The notes: generated from the sequence alone by a model not told the origin. Counted from the stretch's first letter, positions 26,990 through 37,173 are shown. The stretch is DNA of 64,000 nt from Ralstonia pickettii (GCF_016466415.2 NZ_CP066772.2:310001-374000); one strand, 5' to 3'. Numbers and translations are program-made.

Positions 26990-28269
26990 GGCGAATTCCC
27001 CTGTTGTTGTTGGATGCCCCGGTCAGGGCTGGTCCAGCGGGCACGGGCACGCGTACGCTGGAAGGCGACGGCTGGAAAGCCGATCACCGTGGTGACAAGA
27101 TTCAGGATCCAGAACGCCACCGGATACCAGACGGTGTCGATGAAATAGCGCAGGATGTTGTCGTCGTAGCGGCGGTCGATAAAGCATCCAACCAGCAACT
27201 GGAGCACGCACGTGATGAAGAGCAACGTGCCGTGCCAGCGCGGGAGCGCTTCCATGCGCCATTCAGGCGGCAGCGTGATGAAGAAGCCGACCACCGACCA
27301 CGCGATGACGATCAGCATGTTGTACGCCCACACCACCGACAGTGCGTACTCGAAGAAGATCGGCCACATCATCGACTGACGCAGGCTCGCCATCGCCGGT
27401 GCGTACTTGATCAGCGCCTGGATGCCGCCCTTTGCCCAGCGCAGGCGCTGCTTGTACAGGCCGCGGAAGGTCTCGGGCATCAAAATCCACGACAGCGCGC
27501 GCGGCTCGTAACGGATCATCCAGCCACCCACCTGCAGCTTCCAGCTGATGTCGATGTCTTCGGTGAGCATGTCGTTGCTCCAGTAGCCGACATCCTCGAT
27601 AGCGTGTTTGCGGAACATCACGACCACGCCCGACACCGTCAGCAGTCGCCCATAGATCTGCTGCGTCCGCTTGATCAGCCCCACGATCGACGAGAACTCG
27701 CCCACCTGCATGCGACCGAGCAAGGTCGAACGCGTGCGGATGCGCGGGTTGCCGGTCACGGCACCGATGGTCGGGTTTTCCATCAGGTGGCGGATCATCC
27801 AGGCAATCGCGTCCACATCCAGGATCGAATCGCCATCGATGCACATCAGATACTCGGCATCGGTCACCTTTGCGGCGGTGGTGAGGCCGATGGCCTTGCC
27901 CTGGTTCGACGACTGGTGGATCACCACCAGCTGCGGGTATTCCGCAGCCAGTTCGTTGAGGCGTTCTCCGGTGCGGTCGGAGCTGCCGTCGTTCACGGCG
28001 ATGATGTCGTAGTTCGGATATCGCATGCGCACGAGGTGGCTGATCACCTCGCGCACATTCGCCTCTTCGTTGTAGCAAGGCACGATGATCGAGACCTTGG
28101 GGTAGCTCTTGACCCCCAGCAGCGCCAGCGGATGCTTCACCTTGTGTGTGCCGCGCTCAAGCAGGAAGTAATGCAGCAGCCCCCCGATCATCCAGAAATA
28201 CGACATGAAGAACGGGTAGTAGAAGACAAAGCCGGAGATCCAGCGCTTGGCAATGAGTGCGTCCACCAT
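26986..28269 (-). CDS. pgaC: Poly-beta-1,6-N-acetylglucosamine synthase
   Basis: This 427-residue membrane glycosyltransferase (GT2 family) polymerises UDP-GlcNAc into the PNAG biofilm polymer and moves it across the inner membrane. Two N-terminal helices precede the catalytic domain (about 55-290), whose motifs are VNDGSSD (D94), DGD at 145-147, TEDID at 236-240 and QRLRW at 274-278. About three more helices follow. The start MVDALIAKRW is preceded by GGGAGG and lies one base after the pgaB stop. All catalytic residues are present. Confidence 0.95.
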   Translation of the reverse strand: MVDALIAKRWISGFVFYYPFFMSYFWMIGGLLHYFLLERGTHKVKHPLALLGVKSYPKVSIIVPCYNEEANVREVISHLVRMRYPNYDIIAVNDGSSDRTGERLNELAAEYPQLVVIHQSSNQGKAIGLTTAAKVTDAEYLMCIDGDSILDVDAIAWMIRHLMENPTIGAVTGNPRIRTRSTLLGRMQVGEFSSIVGLIKRTQQIYGRLLTVSGVVVMFRKHAIEDVGYWSNDMLTEDIDISWKLQVGGWMIRYEPRALSWILMPETFRGLYKQRLRWAKGGIQALIKYAPAMASLRQSMMWPIFFEYALSVVWAYNMLIVIAWSVVGFFITLPPEWRMEALPRWHGTLLFITCVLQLLVGCFIDRRYDDNILRYFIDTVWYPVAFWILNLVTTVIGFPAVAFQRTRARARWTSPDRGIQQQQGNSP

Positions 28270-28270
28270 C

Positions 28271-30484
28271 TCAGCCTCCCGCCTTGTTGGTGTGGGCCGG
28301 CGCTGCCGCTTCCGTTGTCGCGGGCTTCTTGTCTGCAGGTGCCTCGCCGGCCTTTGGCGGCTGGCTCTGCGGCGCAGCGCCGCTGTTGAGCTTCTCGACG
28401 CTTGCCGCATTGCCGCCTGGCGGCTTGCGTGTCTCGATATACGTCTTGAGCGACATCACATCGCGCAGCACCTCGGTATCGGGCCGACCGGCAATGAAGT
28501 CATCCGGGTAGTAGCCGTAGTTGAGCGCGCCGGCCGCACGCAGCGCGCGCATCTGGTCACGCAGTTCGGTCGACGGGATCGGCTTGTCCTGGTTGCGCCA
28601 GTCCACCGCCTGCAGCTCGAAGATCGTCTTCTTCAGGCCGTCCTTGTGCTTGGCCACGGCGGCCGTCAGCTTCTTCATCCAGTCCTTCGGATCCTTGGCT
28701 TCTTCCATGTACGGCATGGCTTCGAGCGCCACGTAGTCGTACGCCTCCAGGAAGTCGTCATAGTTCTGCGCCGTCCACGTCTCGGCCTTCGGATCGAGCA
28801 CCGGGCCCGCAAAGATGTTGCGTGCGGTCAGCATGTCGCGGCCGTTCTGATAGCCCTGCGCCACCGCGATCAACTCTTTCGAGAACGAGATCAGCGCAGC
28901 GGTCTTGGCCCGCGACCACTTCTGCATCAGCTCGGGCGACTGGCGGATCTTGTTGATGTCACCGGGCAGGCCCATGGCCTCGTAGGCCTTGAGCGCAGCG
29001 GGGCTGGCATCTTCGTAGTCGTCGAGCACGCCGTCGTCGTGGAACAGGATGCCGTCGATGATCGCGTTCTTGGCCAGGTCTTCATAGATGTCGCGGATCA
29101 TCTGGCGCGCCTGCGGATCGAACGGTGACAGCCGTGGCGGCTTGACCGTGCCCGGCTTCTGCGGCGCACCGGCCACCGACTGCACCAGGTGCGTGGCCGC
29201 CGGATTGTTGGCCGGAAGCTTGTACGACAGCATCGGCAGCCAGGCGTACACCTCCACCTTCGCACGCGTCTTCAACTGCCACGACACGCGCGAGAACAGG
29301 TCCGCGCGCATCGGCATGTGGCGGTTCGGGAAGTACACCGCGTCCACCGCGCCGTTGCCCTTCGGGTCTGCAAAGGCCTGCAGGTAGACCACGCGCGGCG
29401 CGAGGTCCTTGATGCGGTCGATCAACTTGCCGAGGTTGGCCTCCTGCTGCTTCGGGTCCGGGTCGTAGATGTAATCCATGTCGACATGCACCACGCGCTG
29501 CACGGGGTTGATCATGCCGTGGTGCGTCACGGGCTCGCGCAGCGAGCGCTCGAGGTCGCCCGTGTTGGTGTCGTAGCCCATTAGGCTGCGGCGGATAGCG
29601 GTGAGCGGTACATCCGGCGTGTTCGGCCCTGGTTCGAGCGTGAGCATGTACTTCAGGCCCACGTTGGTGGCCTCCTGGTCAGCCATCAGGTTGTGGGCGC
29701 CATACGGCCACACCACCGTCTGCACCTTGGTGCCGAGGTTTTTCTGGATGATGTCGACGCTGCGCTGCAGGTCGGCCCGCACGCGCTGGCGATACTCGTC
29801 GTCGGTCTCGTAGCGGCCGAGCTTGGGCAGATACTCATGCGTGGTTGCAGTCGGCATCTCGTTGCCCTGCGGGTTACCGAGCGCACCGTGGTGCATGTCG
29901 TGCGTGTGCGTGGCGAACTCGACCAGGCCCGAAGCCTGCATCTCGCGGATCTGGTTCCAGTTCATGAAGAAATCGCGGTCGACGATCTGCGTGTTCGACA
30001 GCTTGATCTTGGCCCCCGGCGGCGCGTTGGTCCATTCCGTCACCAGACCGAACACGGCCGGGAACCGGAACTGCTTGAGCAGCGGGAAAACCTTCGTGTA
30101 ATGGCTCTCGTAGCCATCGTCGAACGTCAGCAGGATCGGGCGCTTGGGCAGTGGCTTGCCGCCGCGGCGCGCCTCGTCAATCTGCGCGAGCGTGACCGGG
30201 TGGTACCCGTTGGCCTGGATCCAGCTGAACATGTTCGTCAGCATCTTGGTATCGACGGCAAACGCGTCGGGCAGCGTTTCGAAGCTGGCGCGCAGGTTGT
30301 CGCGGATGTCGTGAAAGCACAGCACGCGGAAGGTCTTGCCGTCGTCCGGATCGGGCTTTGGCAGAAAATCGACCTGGACGGCGGCAGCAGGGCGAACGGC
30401 GGCCACTAGTGCCAGCACCAGGGCCAAGGCCATCCAGGCGATGAATCGTCGCAATGACGGTTGTCGGAGAGCTTGCATGGGCAT
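28271..30484 (-). CDS. pgaB: Poly-beta-1,6-GlcNAc N-deacetylase with C-terminal hydrolase domain
   Basis: This 737-residue protein has an N-terminal signal peptide (about 10-35) without a lipobox Cys, unlike E. coli PgaB, which is a lipoprotein. The NodB-type deacetylase domain (about 50-290) has LTFDDGYESHYT at 119-130 and a metal-binding His cluster ATHTHDMHHG at 191-200. The C-terminal glycoside-hydrolase-like domain has GILFHDDGVLDDYED. Partial deacetylation in the periplasm is needed for PNAG export. The start overlaps the pgaA stop by one base (TGATG). Confidence 0.94.
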   Translation of the reverse strand: MPMQALRQPSLRRFIAWMALALVLALVAAVRPAAAVQVDFLPKPDPDDGKTFRVLCFHDIRDNLRASFETLPDAFAVDTKMLTNMFSWIQANGYHPVTLAQIDEARRGGKPLPKRPILLTFDDGYESHYTKVFPLLKQFRFPAVFGLVTEWTNAPPGAKIKLSNTQIVDRDFFMNWNQIREMQASGLVEFATHTHDMHHGALGNPQGNEMPTATTHEYLPKLGRYETDDEYRQRVRADLQRSVDIIQKNLGTKVQTVVWPYGAHNLMADQEATNVGLKYMLTLEPGPNTPDVPLTAIRRSLMGYDTNTGDLERSLREPVTHHGMINPVQRVVHVDMDYIYDPDPKQQEANLGKLIDRIKDLAPRVVYLQAFADPKGNGAVDAVYFPNRHMPMRADLFSRVSWQLKTRAKVEVYAWLPMLSYKLPANNPAATHLVQSVAGAPQKPGTVKPPRLSPFDPQARQMIRDIYEDLAKNAIIDGILFHDDGVLDDYEDASPAALKAYEAMGLPGDINKIRQSPELMQKWSRAKTAALISFSKELIAVAQGYQNGRDMLTARNIFAGPVLDPKAETWTAQNYDDFLEAYDYVALEAMPYMEEAKDPKDWMKKLTAAVAKHKDGLKKTIFELQAVDWRNQDKPIPSTELRDQMRALRAAGALNYGYYPDDFIAGRPDTEVLRDVMSLKTYIETRKPPGGNAASVEKLNSGAAPQSQPPKAGEAPADKKPATTEAAAPAHTNKAGG

Positions 30485-33003
30485 CACAGCGGAATGTTGA
30501 GGTTCAGGTACAGGAACTTGCGGTTCTCGGGCTGGCCGTCGTAACGATGGCGGCCAAAGCCGATGCCGTAGGAAACCTGCGTCTTGCGATTGATCTGCCA
30601 CACATGTTCCAGCCGCGCTTCGACCATCGGGCTGTTGCCGAACGACTGCTGGTTGTACACGCCGCCGGTCAGGTACAGGCGCTGCGTGAACGACTTGTCG
30701 GCATAGCGCCAGGGCGTCCACGACCAGATGGCGGTGGCCGTTCCGCTGTAGTCGCGCGACGGCGTGAAGTAGTTCAGGCCGGTCATGGTGTTGGTGCTGG
30801 TATCGGCCCCCAGCAGCACGCCGACGGTGTGGCGCGGCGAGGTGAACACCTGCTGGTAGAAGTTCGCCGCCCAGCGCTTGCGAAGGTTGTTGTCGGTGTA
30901 ACGCGACACGCCGTAGGTCAACGACGCGTAGCGCGTTTCATCCCAGGTGTAGCGCACGTTCCCGCTGAGGGTCTTGCCGGTCACGCCCACCTGGTACGCC
31001 TTGTAGGGCACCTCCAGGTCATCGTTGGTGACCATGCCCGACACCTTCCAGTGATCGCTCGGGATCCACGCGGCATCAAGCGTGCCGCCGGTCTTGCCCG
31101 CCGCACCAACCGACTGGTGCACCTCGCCGTTCACTTCGACGCCGGTGTCGAACCACTGCAGGCCCGCGCCGTTGCGCACGCGGCTTTGCGATGCACCGTC
31201 GAACTGGGCACGGCCCGCAAAGTTGTGGAAGAACAGCCGGTAGTGATCGGCAAACGGCCCGCTGTAGGCCTTGGTGCTGATGCCGTACTCGTTGTTGGCG
31301 AACACCGAATTACCCTTGTCCGCCGTGGATTCAATGATCAGCTGCGGGCTCTGGTAGACGTCCAGATCCTTGCGCAGCGCACGCACCGAACCGTTCTCGG
31401 GAAAGCGTTCGTCCAACCCATTGGCGACATCCTTGGCGGTCTTCAGATCGTCCACCGCCAGCGATGCACGGCCATAGCCGGCCACCACGCTCAGGTCGTC
31501 CGGGTGCTCGGCAAGCGCCGTCTTGTACATGTCGCGCGAGCGGTACGGCTCGGTCTGCACCATCGCGCCGTCGGCACGAGCGCTGACGAGCGAGGCGGCG
31601 AACGGCGCTTCGTGGCGCCATTTGTCCAACTCGGCAATGCCCTGGTGCGTGCGGCCCGTCAGGATCAGGTACTGCGCTTCCAGCCGCTTGATGCGTGAGT
31701 AATCGGGATTGGGCGTACCGGCTTCCGGCGCCAGGCGTACATATTCCGGATTGTCGGCCTTCATCTTGTCGAGCAGCGCGCGCGCCTCTTCAAAGCGGCC
31801 CGTGTCGAGCATGGCGTAGAAAAGGCCTTCCTGAACGTCACCGGTTTCGATCTCGCCGGGGCTCGCATCCTTGAGCGCGCGGGCGTAGGCATCGGCAGCC
31901 TTGTCCGGCGTATCGAGATACGCATAGGCATCCCCCGCGGCGACACGCGTATAGGCCGGCACCTTGCCGGTCTGCGACATGGCTTCGTAGCGCTTGACGG
32001 CATCCTTCATGCGCCCGCGCGAGGACAATGCCACCACTTCATCCGCCACGATTTCCTGGCGGAACTCCGCGTTCTCCGGCGTATCGGGCACCTTCTTGAG
32101 CAGCGCTTCGATCTCGGCCACTGCCTGATCGATGATGACGAAGCGTTCCGGTCCGTTGATGACCTTCAACTGCTGGCGCCCCCAGCGGATGCGCTGTGCG
32201 GCGGCGGCATGGTCGACGTGCCACGATTCGCTCTCCTTGAACCAGTCCGGATGCTCGCGCAGATGCTCTTGCGCCAGCGTGGCGGCACCTTCGCGCGACT
32301 CCCGCATGACCTCATCGTGAAAGGCCTGGCGGTCGGTCGGCATCGGGCCGACAGGCACGTTGTCGGGGGCATTGCCGGCGGCATGTGTGGCGGCGGCATT
32401 GGCGGCTTCCGGCGACACCTGTAGCGGTTCCAGGGCGCCCGGACCCTGAGCGCTCGGGCCCGACGGCATGGCTGGCGCCTGTGCAGCCGGTTCCGGTGTC
32501 GGAGCGCCCGGCGGCAGGATCACCGTAGGTGACGGCGGTGCAGACGGAGGCGCCGGGGGGGCTGCCTGGCCAGCAGGCATCGACGATGCGGGGGTCTGCG
32601 CGATTGCCGCGGGCGATGTCGTCACGGACGACTCTGCGGGCGGCACCGCCTGTTGTGCAACCAGCAGCGTGCTGGCCGGAGACACCGGCAGATCGTCACC
32701 GCCGACGATGACGGTGGTAGATGTAGATGCTGAGGTGGCCGGACCCTTGCCCGCCGCGTCGGCCAACTGCGTGTCGATCAGGCGACGCGTGGCCGCGCTG
32801 GAAGCAACGTCGGTCGCGGCGTGCGCGATCATGGGCACCGTACCGACCACCACAACGGTGGCGGCAGCAATTGCGCAGCGGCGGGGATGCCATGCCACAG
32901 CCGCGCGGGTGCGCTCGGCTGGCAGGCTCCAGGAGAGTGGCTCGTGGAGTGTCATTGTTGTCATGTCCAGTGGGCGGCCCGTGCAGGCGCACGTCATCCG
33001 CAT
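30484..33003 (-). CDS. pgaA: Poly-beta-1,6-GlcNAc outer-membrane export porin
   Basis: This 839-residue protein has a signal-like hydrophobic stretch (AAATVVVVGTVPMIAHA near 47-63), a Pro-rich segment near 120-190, a TPR-repeat region (about 280-560) and a C-terminal beta-barrel ending KFLYLNLNIPL. This is the PgaA plan: periplasmic TPRs bind deacetylated PNAG and the barrel exports it. The exact start is uncertain, because ATG codons at 33003, 32964 and 32955 are all in frame and none has a strong ribosome site. It follows the LuxR-type regulator gene by 25 bases. Confidence 0.9.
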   Translation of the reverse strand: MRMTCACTGRPLDMTTMTLHEPLSWSLPAERTRAAVAWHPRRCAIAAATVVVVGTVPMIAHAATDVASSAATRRLIDTQLADAAGKGPATSASTSTTVIVGGDDLPVSPASTLLVAQQAVPPAESSVTTSPAAIAQTPASSMPAGQAAPPAPPSAPPSPTVILPPGAPTPEPAAQAPAMPSGPSAQGPGALEPLQVSPEAANAAATHAAGNAPDNVPVGPMPTDRQAFHDEVMRESREGAATLAQEHLREHPDWFKESESWHVDHAAAAQRIRWGRQQLKVINGPERFVIIDQAVAEIEALLKKVPDTPENAEFRQEIVADEVVALSSRGRMKDAVKRYEAMSQTGKVPAYTRVAAGDAYAYLDTPDKAADAYARALKDASPGEIETGDVQEGLFYAMLDTGRFEEARALLDKMKADNPEYVRLAPEAGTPNPDYSRIKRLEAQYLILTGRTHQGIAELDKWRHEAPFAASLVSARADGAMVQTEPYRSRDMYKTALAEHPDDLSVVAGYGRASLAVDDLKTAKDVANGLDERFPENGSVRALRKDLDVYQSPQLIIESTADKGNSVFANNEYGISTKAYSGPFADHYRLFFHNFAGRAQFDGASQSRVRNGAGLQWFDTGVEVNGEVHQSVGAAGKTGGTLDAAWIPSDHWKVSGMVTNDDLEVPYKAYQVGVTGKTLSGNVRYTWDETRYASLTYGVSRYTDNNLRKRWAANFYQQVFTSPRHTVGVLLGADTSTNTMTGLNYFTPSRDYSGTATAIWSWTPWRYADKSFTQRLYLTGGVYNQQSFGNSPMVEARLEHVWQINRKTQVSYGIGFGRHRYDGQPENRKFLYLNLNIPL

Positions 33004-33028
33004 TGCATGAAGAGGTGCCTGGGCTGCG

Positions 33029-34042
33029 TCAGCCGAGGCGGGCCGTACCGTTGGCGGTGCGCACCGGGGCGCGCATCGGCTTGGCAGGAGCTACACCGCC
33101 GGTCGCGCCGCCAAAGGCCCGCGTCATGGCGGCCCAGCGGGATTCGGCGCCCTGTTCAGTGACCGATGCGTTCACCGACGCATTCGTCCGCTCGGGCGCT
33201 CCCATCTGGGGGGAAGACGACGCCATCACCGCGTCTCGGGCCGGCGTGCCGGCCTGGAACGGATTGGGTGCGCGTGCAGCGGTTTGCACGAACACGTCGG
33301 CGTCTTGCGCATCGCCAGACACCTGGACGGATGTCTGTGCAGATCCAGCGCCGATGGTGGCGGCAGCCCCGCCCTGCAGTTCCAGCGGAATCCCCAGGCG
33401 CATGGCGGCGTACACGGCCTCGCTCTTGTTGCGCACGTTCAAGCGCCGATACAGCGTGCACGCGTGCGTCTTGACGGTGGCCTCCGAAATGCCCAGCAGG
33501 CGACCGACACCCTTGACGGAGTGGCCGCGCGACAGCAGCACGAGCACTTCGTACTGTCGCAGCGAAACATTCAGCCGCTGCGCCGCTTCGGACGCATCCA
33601 GCGAGAGCATCGGCATGGCCGCACTGGCCGCACGCGGCATCAGCGCCGGATACGACTGGCCACCGGCCAGCACGAGCCGCAGCATTGCCAGCAAGACTTC
33701 CGGCGGTTGCGATTTGGCGCAGTAAGCGTCCACACCGCACGTCATGGCAACGTGCGCCTCGTCGGCAGACAGGCTGGCCGCGAGCAGCACCACCCGGCTG
33801 GCCTCGCTGCTGTCGATGGCCTCGCGCAATTGGGCAGCGAGTTGGCCGGCGTCAGTCGGGCCATCGGGCTCGTCCAAACCGATGACGAGCAGGTCGGCGC
33901 GCTCATTGCAAGCATGCAGTTCGCCAGGGACGCCAGCAGGCAATGCGGGGGCGATGACCTCCAGGCCGAGGGTGGGATGCGCGAGCAACTGCGCAAGTCC
34001 GGCTCGTAGCAACGGATGATTCTCCAGCAGGACTGCTTTCAT
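33029..34042 (-). CDS. LuxR-type regulator with degenerate receiver, first gene of the pga cluster
   Basis: The 337 residues start MKAVLLENHPLLRAGLAQLL. The first 125 residues look like a response-regulator receiver, but the acidic pocket reads LLENHP and the phospho-acceptor strand reads LLVIGLDEPD, so phosphorylation is doubtful. A LuxR/NarL helix-turn-helix lies near 165-225 (VKGVGRLLGISEATVKTHACTLYRRL). A low-complexity tail of about 110 residues follows. AACGAGGAAACC gives a strong ribosome site. Being 25 bases before pgaA on the same strand, it is probably cotranscribed with and regulates PNAG synthesis. Confidence 0.87.
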   Translation of the reverse strand: MKAVLLENHPLLRAGLAQLLAHPTLGLEVIAPALPAGVPGELHACNERADLLVIGLDEPDGPTDAGQLAAQLREAIDSSEASRVVLLAASLSADEAHVAMTCGVDAYCAKSQPPEVLLAMLRLVLAGGQSYPALMPRAASAAMPMLSLDASEAAQRLNVSLRQYEVLVLLSRGHSVKGVGRLLGISEATVKTHACTLYRRLNVRNKSEAVYAAMRLGIPLELQGGAAATIGAGSAQTSVQVSGDAQDADVFVQTAARAPNPFQAGTPARDAVMASSSPQMGAPERTNASVNASVTEQGAESRWAAMTRAFGGATGGVAPAKPMRAPVRTANGTARLG

Positions 34043-34620
34043 GGTTTCCTCGTTTTCTTGTGAAGCGATTCCGGTCAGGCGCGCACACGCCTGCAACTGC
34101 GGGCGAACACGCATATGACCGTCGAAACCCCGGGACCGTCCGAGAGAAGCGCCCTGCCGCCGGCGATGTGCCGGCTCTGGAGAAGCGAAGTGCGAATGCC
34201 GTGGGGACCGTGGGGACCAATCCGGTTCCGGATTCGCTTATGGGAAAAACCTGTCTGTATGTGGCGGAACTGCCTTGCACATACAGAGTGACCGCACCAC
34301 ATAGAGCAAGCATCGGGCCACCTCCGTGCAGCGCAACATCTGCTTACACTTGCGGCACAAATGACGGCGTGCAGAAGGCGGTGGAAACCCACTGTGGCAA
34401 AGGATTGGCGGCCAGCAGCAGCGATTGGTGCGACGCCGCAAATCCACTCCATTTCTGTAACGATTGAGTTACGAGTCGGAGGCATGTGACGACAGGCTGG
34501 ATCATCCCGCCGGTTGTCCACTGAACGTTTTTACAACCTGTTTTAAAACTTACCGAGTGAGCGCGACAGGCGCCACATCATCGCCTGGACCGCGGGTGCA
34601 TAGATGGCCGATGCGCCCCA
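34043..34620. other. Long promoter region upstream of the pga regulator
   Basis: No gene is supported in these 578 bases. They hold a perfect 10-bp inverted repeat (34254-34287), a tandem 9-bp repeat CCGTGGGGA at 34199-34216, and AT-rich stretches (34520-34560) that could be promoter elements. The region most likely serves transcription of the regulator-pgaABCD unit. Confidence 0.55.
34254..34287. repeat. Inverted repeat upstream of the pga regulator
   Basis: TCTGTATGTG pairs perfectly with CACATACAGA across 14 bases. It lies about 210 bases before the regulator start and could be an operator or a transcribed hairpin. No T-run follows, so it is unlikely to be a terminator. Confidence 0.6.
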
Positions 34621-34890
34621 TCAGGGCTTATGGCGCATGGCAAAGAGGAAGAGGCTGTCGATGGCGCCCACCACGAAGATGAGGCCGGCGGCCGTATGCA
34701 GCATCCAGGCCCCGTCGGCGAACGGCAGTTGGATCGAAGTGTGCGGAATGGCTGCCACCACGCCCGCGGCCACCGACATGCGCAGCACCGGCACCCACCA
34801 TGTGCGCTTGGCGGGCGGATCGTCGCGATGACGCGGCGCGGGGTCGGGCGTCGAACGGGGCATGCGGCAGGAAGGAGAAGTGATGGCCAT
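34621..34890 (-). CDS. Small membrane protein of unknown function
   Basis: This 89-residue frame starts MAITSPSCRMPRS. Residues about 35-52 and 60-82 form two hydrophobic segments (VLRMSVAAGVVAAIP and WMLHTAAGLIFVVGAIDSLFLFAM), as in small two-helix membrane proteins. No family is recognised and no clear ribosome site precedes the ATG. It lies 82 bases after the start of tdh, in the same direction. Confidence 0.5.
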   Translation of the reverse strand: MAITSPSCRMPRSTPDPAPRHRDDPPAKRTWWVPVLRMSVAAGVVAAIPHTSIQLPFADGAWMLHTAAGLIFVVGAIDSLFLFAMRHKP

Positions 34891-34972
34891 GCTGCATTGT
34901 TGAACACAACCAATCGAAGCGAAACAGAAAACAGCGCCGTGCAATGCCCGCAATTCCGCTGACTGAAACTGG

Positions 34973-35956
34973 CTAGGCGGGGTGCGCAGCCAAGTGCCCC
35001 AGGTTCTGCAGCATGTCGGCCGTCATCTCTGCCACACCGTATTCGGGCTTCCAGCCCCAATCGCGCCGGGCAACCGAGTCGTCGATGGAATTGGGCCAGC
35101 TGGCCGCAATCGCCTGGCGGAAATCCGGCGCATACGCCACCTCGAACGACGGACGATGGCGGCGGATCTCGGCCGCCAGCTGCTCCGGCGTAAAGCTCAC
35201 GCCGGCCAGGTTGTAGCTGCCGCGCTCGGTGATGCGTTCGGCCGGTGCCTCCATCAACTCGATCGTGGCGCGCACGGCGTCGGGCATATACATCATGGGG
35301 AGCGCCTCGTCGTGCTCAAGAAAGCACGTATAACGCTCGCCCTTGACGGCCGAATGGAAGATGTCGATGGCGTAGTCCGTCGTGCCGCCGCCCGGCGCGG
35401 TCTTGTACGAGATCAGGCCCGGATAACGCAGGCTGCGCACGTCCACACCGTGGTGCTCGAAATACCAGCGGCACCAGCCCTCTCCCGCCAGCTTCGAAAT
35501 GCCGTAGACGGTCCTCGGCTCCATGATCGTGCTCTGCGGCGTGTTGTCCGCAGGCGTGGTGGGTCCGAACGCGGCGATCGAGCTGGGCCAGAAGATGCGC
35601 TCGAGCCGATGATTACGCGCCGCTTCCAGCACGTTCAGCAAACCATTCATATTGAGCGCCCAGCCCCACGTGGGTGATTGCTCTGCCGCGGCCGACAGCG
35701 CCGCCGCCAGGTGATAGATCTGCGTGATCCCGTGGCGCTCGATGATCTCGCGCAACTGGCCGCGATCCGTCACATCCAGCGTTTCGTGGCGGATCTGCGG
35801 GTGGCGGCCGCGGGGCACCATGTCGCTTGTCACGACGTTGCCAGTGCCGTAGCGCTCTGCCAGCGCAGCCGCCAGCTCCGTGCCCAATTGCCCGTTGGCG
35901 CCAATGATGAGGATGCGCGGTGCCGTTCCCAGATTCGCGCTGGTGCCAGTGCTCAT
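34973..35956 (-). CDS. tdh: L-threonine 3-dehydrogenase, epimerase-like SDR type
   Basis: This 327-residue extended short-chain dehydrogenase has the NAD loop GANGQLG at 19-25 and the catalytic pair Y151 and K155 in TVYGISKLAGE. It is the SDR-type L-threonine dehydrogenase rather than the zinc type, and makes 2-amino-3-ketobutyrate from threonine. Cupriavidus necator has a structurally known homologue. The ATG overlaps the kbl stop by one base (TGATG), and the pair converts threonine to glycine and acetyl-CoA. Confidence 0.92.
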   Translation of the reverse strand: MSTGTSANLGTAPRILIIGANGQLGTELAAALAERYGTGNVVTSDMVPRGRHPQIRHETLDVTDRGQLREIIERHGITQIYHLAAALSAAAEQSPTWGWALNMNGLLNVLEAARNHRLERIFWPSSIAAFGPTTPADNTPQSTIMEPRTVYGISKLAGEGWCRWYFEHHGVDVRSLRYPGLISYKTAPGGGTTDYAIDIFHSAVKGERYTCFLEHDEALPMMYMPDAVRATIELMEAPAERITERGSYNLAGVSFTPEQLAAEIRRHRPSFEVAYAPDFRQAIAASWPNSIDDSVARRDWGWKPEYGVAEMTADMLQNLGHLAAHPA

Positions 35957-37173
35957 CAGATGATCCCCAGTTCCTTGCCGGCGGTCTCGAACGCCTTGAG
36001 CGCCGCATCGAGTTGCGCGCGCTCGTGCACTGCGCTGATCTGCACGCGGATGCGCGCCTGCCCCTTCGGCACCACCGGGTAGAAGAAGCCGACCACGTAG
36101 ACGCCCAACTCGAGCAGGCGTTTGGACAATGCCTGCGCCTTCTGTGCGTCGTACACCATGATCGGCACGATGGGATGGTCGCCCGGCTTGATATCGAAGC
36201 CGAGCTCGACGATCTTGCGGCGGAAATACAGCGCGCTGTCTTCCAGCTTGTCACGCAGCGCGGTGTCGGCTTCCAGCAGATCGAGCACCTTGATGGTGGC
36301 CCCGACAATGCACGGCGCCACCGTGTTCGAGAACAGATACGGCCGCGAGCGCTGGCGCAGCAGTGCCACCACTTCCTTGCGCGCGCTCGTGAAGCCGCCC
36401 GACGCACCGCCCAGACCCTTGCCCAGCGTGCCGGTAATGATGTCGATCTTGCCGAACACGCCGCGGTGCTCGTGCGACCCGCGGCCGCGTTTGCCGAGAA
36501 AGCCCGTGGCATGGCATTCATCAATGCCCAGCAGCGCACCGAATTCATCGCAGATGGCGCGGATCTCATCCAGCCGGGCGATGGTGCCGTCCATCGAGAA
36601 CACGCCGTCGGTAAACATCAGCTTGAAGCGCGCGCCCGCCGCGTCAGCGGCCTGCAATTGCGCGCGCAGGTCGTCCAGATCGTTGTGCTTGTAGCGATAG
36701 CGCTGCGCCTTGCACAGGCGGATGCCATCGATGATGGACGCGTGGTTCAGCTCGTCACTGATGACGGCGTCTTCCGCGCCCAGCAGCGTTTCGAACAAGC
36801 CGCCGTTGGCATCGAACGCCGAGCCATAGAGGATCGTGTCTTCCGTGCCGAGAAACTTCGCCAGCCGCGCTTCCAGCGTCTTGTGCAGATCTTGCGTGCC
36901 GCAGATGAAGCGCACCGAGCTGAGGCCAAAGCCATGCGAGTCGAGCGCCTCGTGCGCCGCCTTCAGCACCTCCGGGTGCGACGACAAGCCGAGGTAATTG
37001 TTGGCGCAGAGGTTGATGACCTCCTTGCCGTCAGCCGTGCGGATCACAGCGCCCTGCGGCGAGGTGATGATGCGCTCGGTCTTGTAGAGACCGGCTTCCT
37101 CGATGGCGTCCAGTTCACGCCGGATGTGCGCGTAGAAGGCGTCGGTCGTAGCGCTGGCCTGCGTTGTCCCCAT
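35956..37173 (-). CDS. kbl: Glycine C-acetyltransferase (2-amino-3-ketobutyrate CoA ligase)
   Basis: This 405-residue PLP enzyme of the alpha-oxoamine synthase family splits 2-amino-3-ketobutyrate with CoA into glycine and acetyl-CoA. The cofactor Lys is K252 in [14 protein letters not shown], and D218 and H221 in IDECHATG contact the PLP ring. AGGAGC precedes the ATG; the frame is open further upstream but runs through the regulator gene. It is first in a two-gene operon with tdh, divergent from a cupin-type XRE regulator. Confidence 0.95.
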   Translation of the reverse strand: MGTTQASATTDAFYAHIRRELDAIEEAGLYKTERIITSPQGAVIRTADGKEVINLCANNYLGLSSHPEVLKAAHEALDSHGFGLSSVRFICGTQDLHKTLEARLAKFLGTEDTILYGSAFDANGGLFETLLGAEDAVISDELNHASIIDGIRLCKAQRYRYKHNDLDDLRAQLQAADAAGARFKLMFTDGVFSMDGTIARLDEIRAICDEFGALLGIDECHATGFLGKRGRGSHEHRGVFGKIDIITGTLGKGLGGASGGFTSARKEVVALLRQRSRPYLFSNTVAPCIVGATIKVLDLLEADTALRDKLEDSALYFRRKIVELGFDIKPGDHPIVPIMVYDAQKAQALSKRLLELGVYVVGFFYPVVPKGQARIRVQISAVHERAQLDAALKAFETAGKELGII

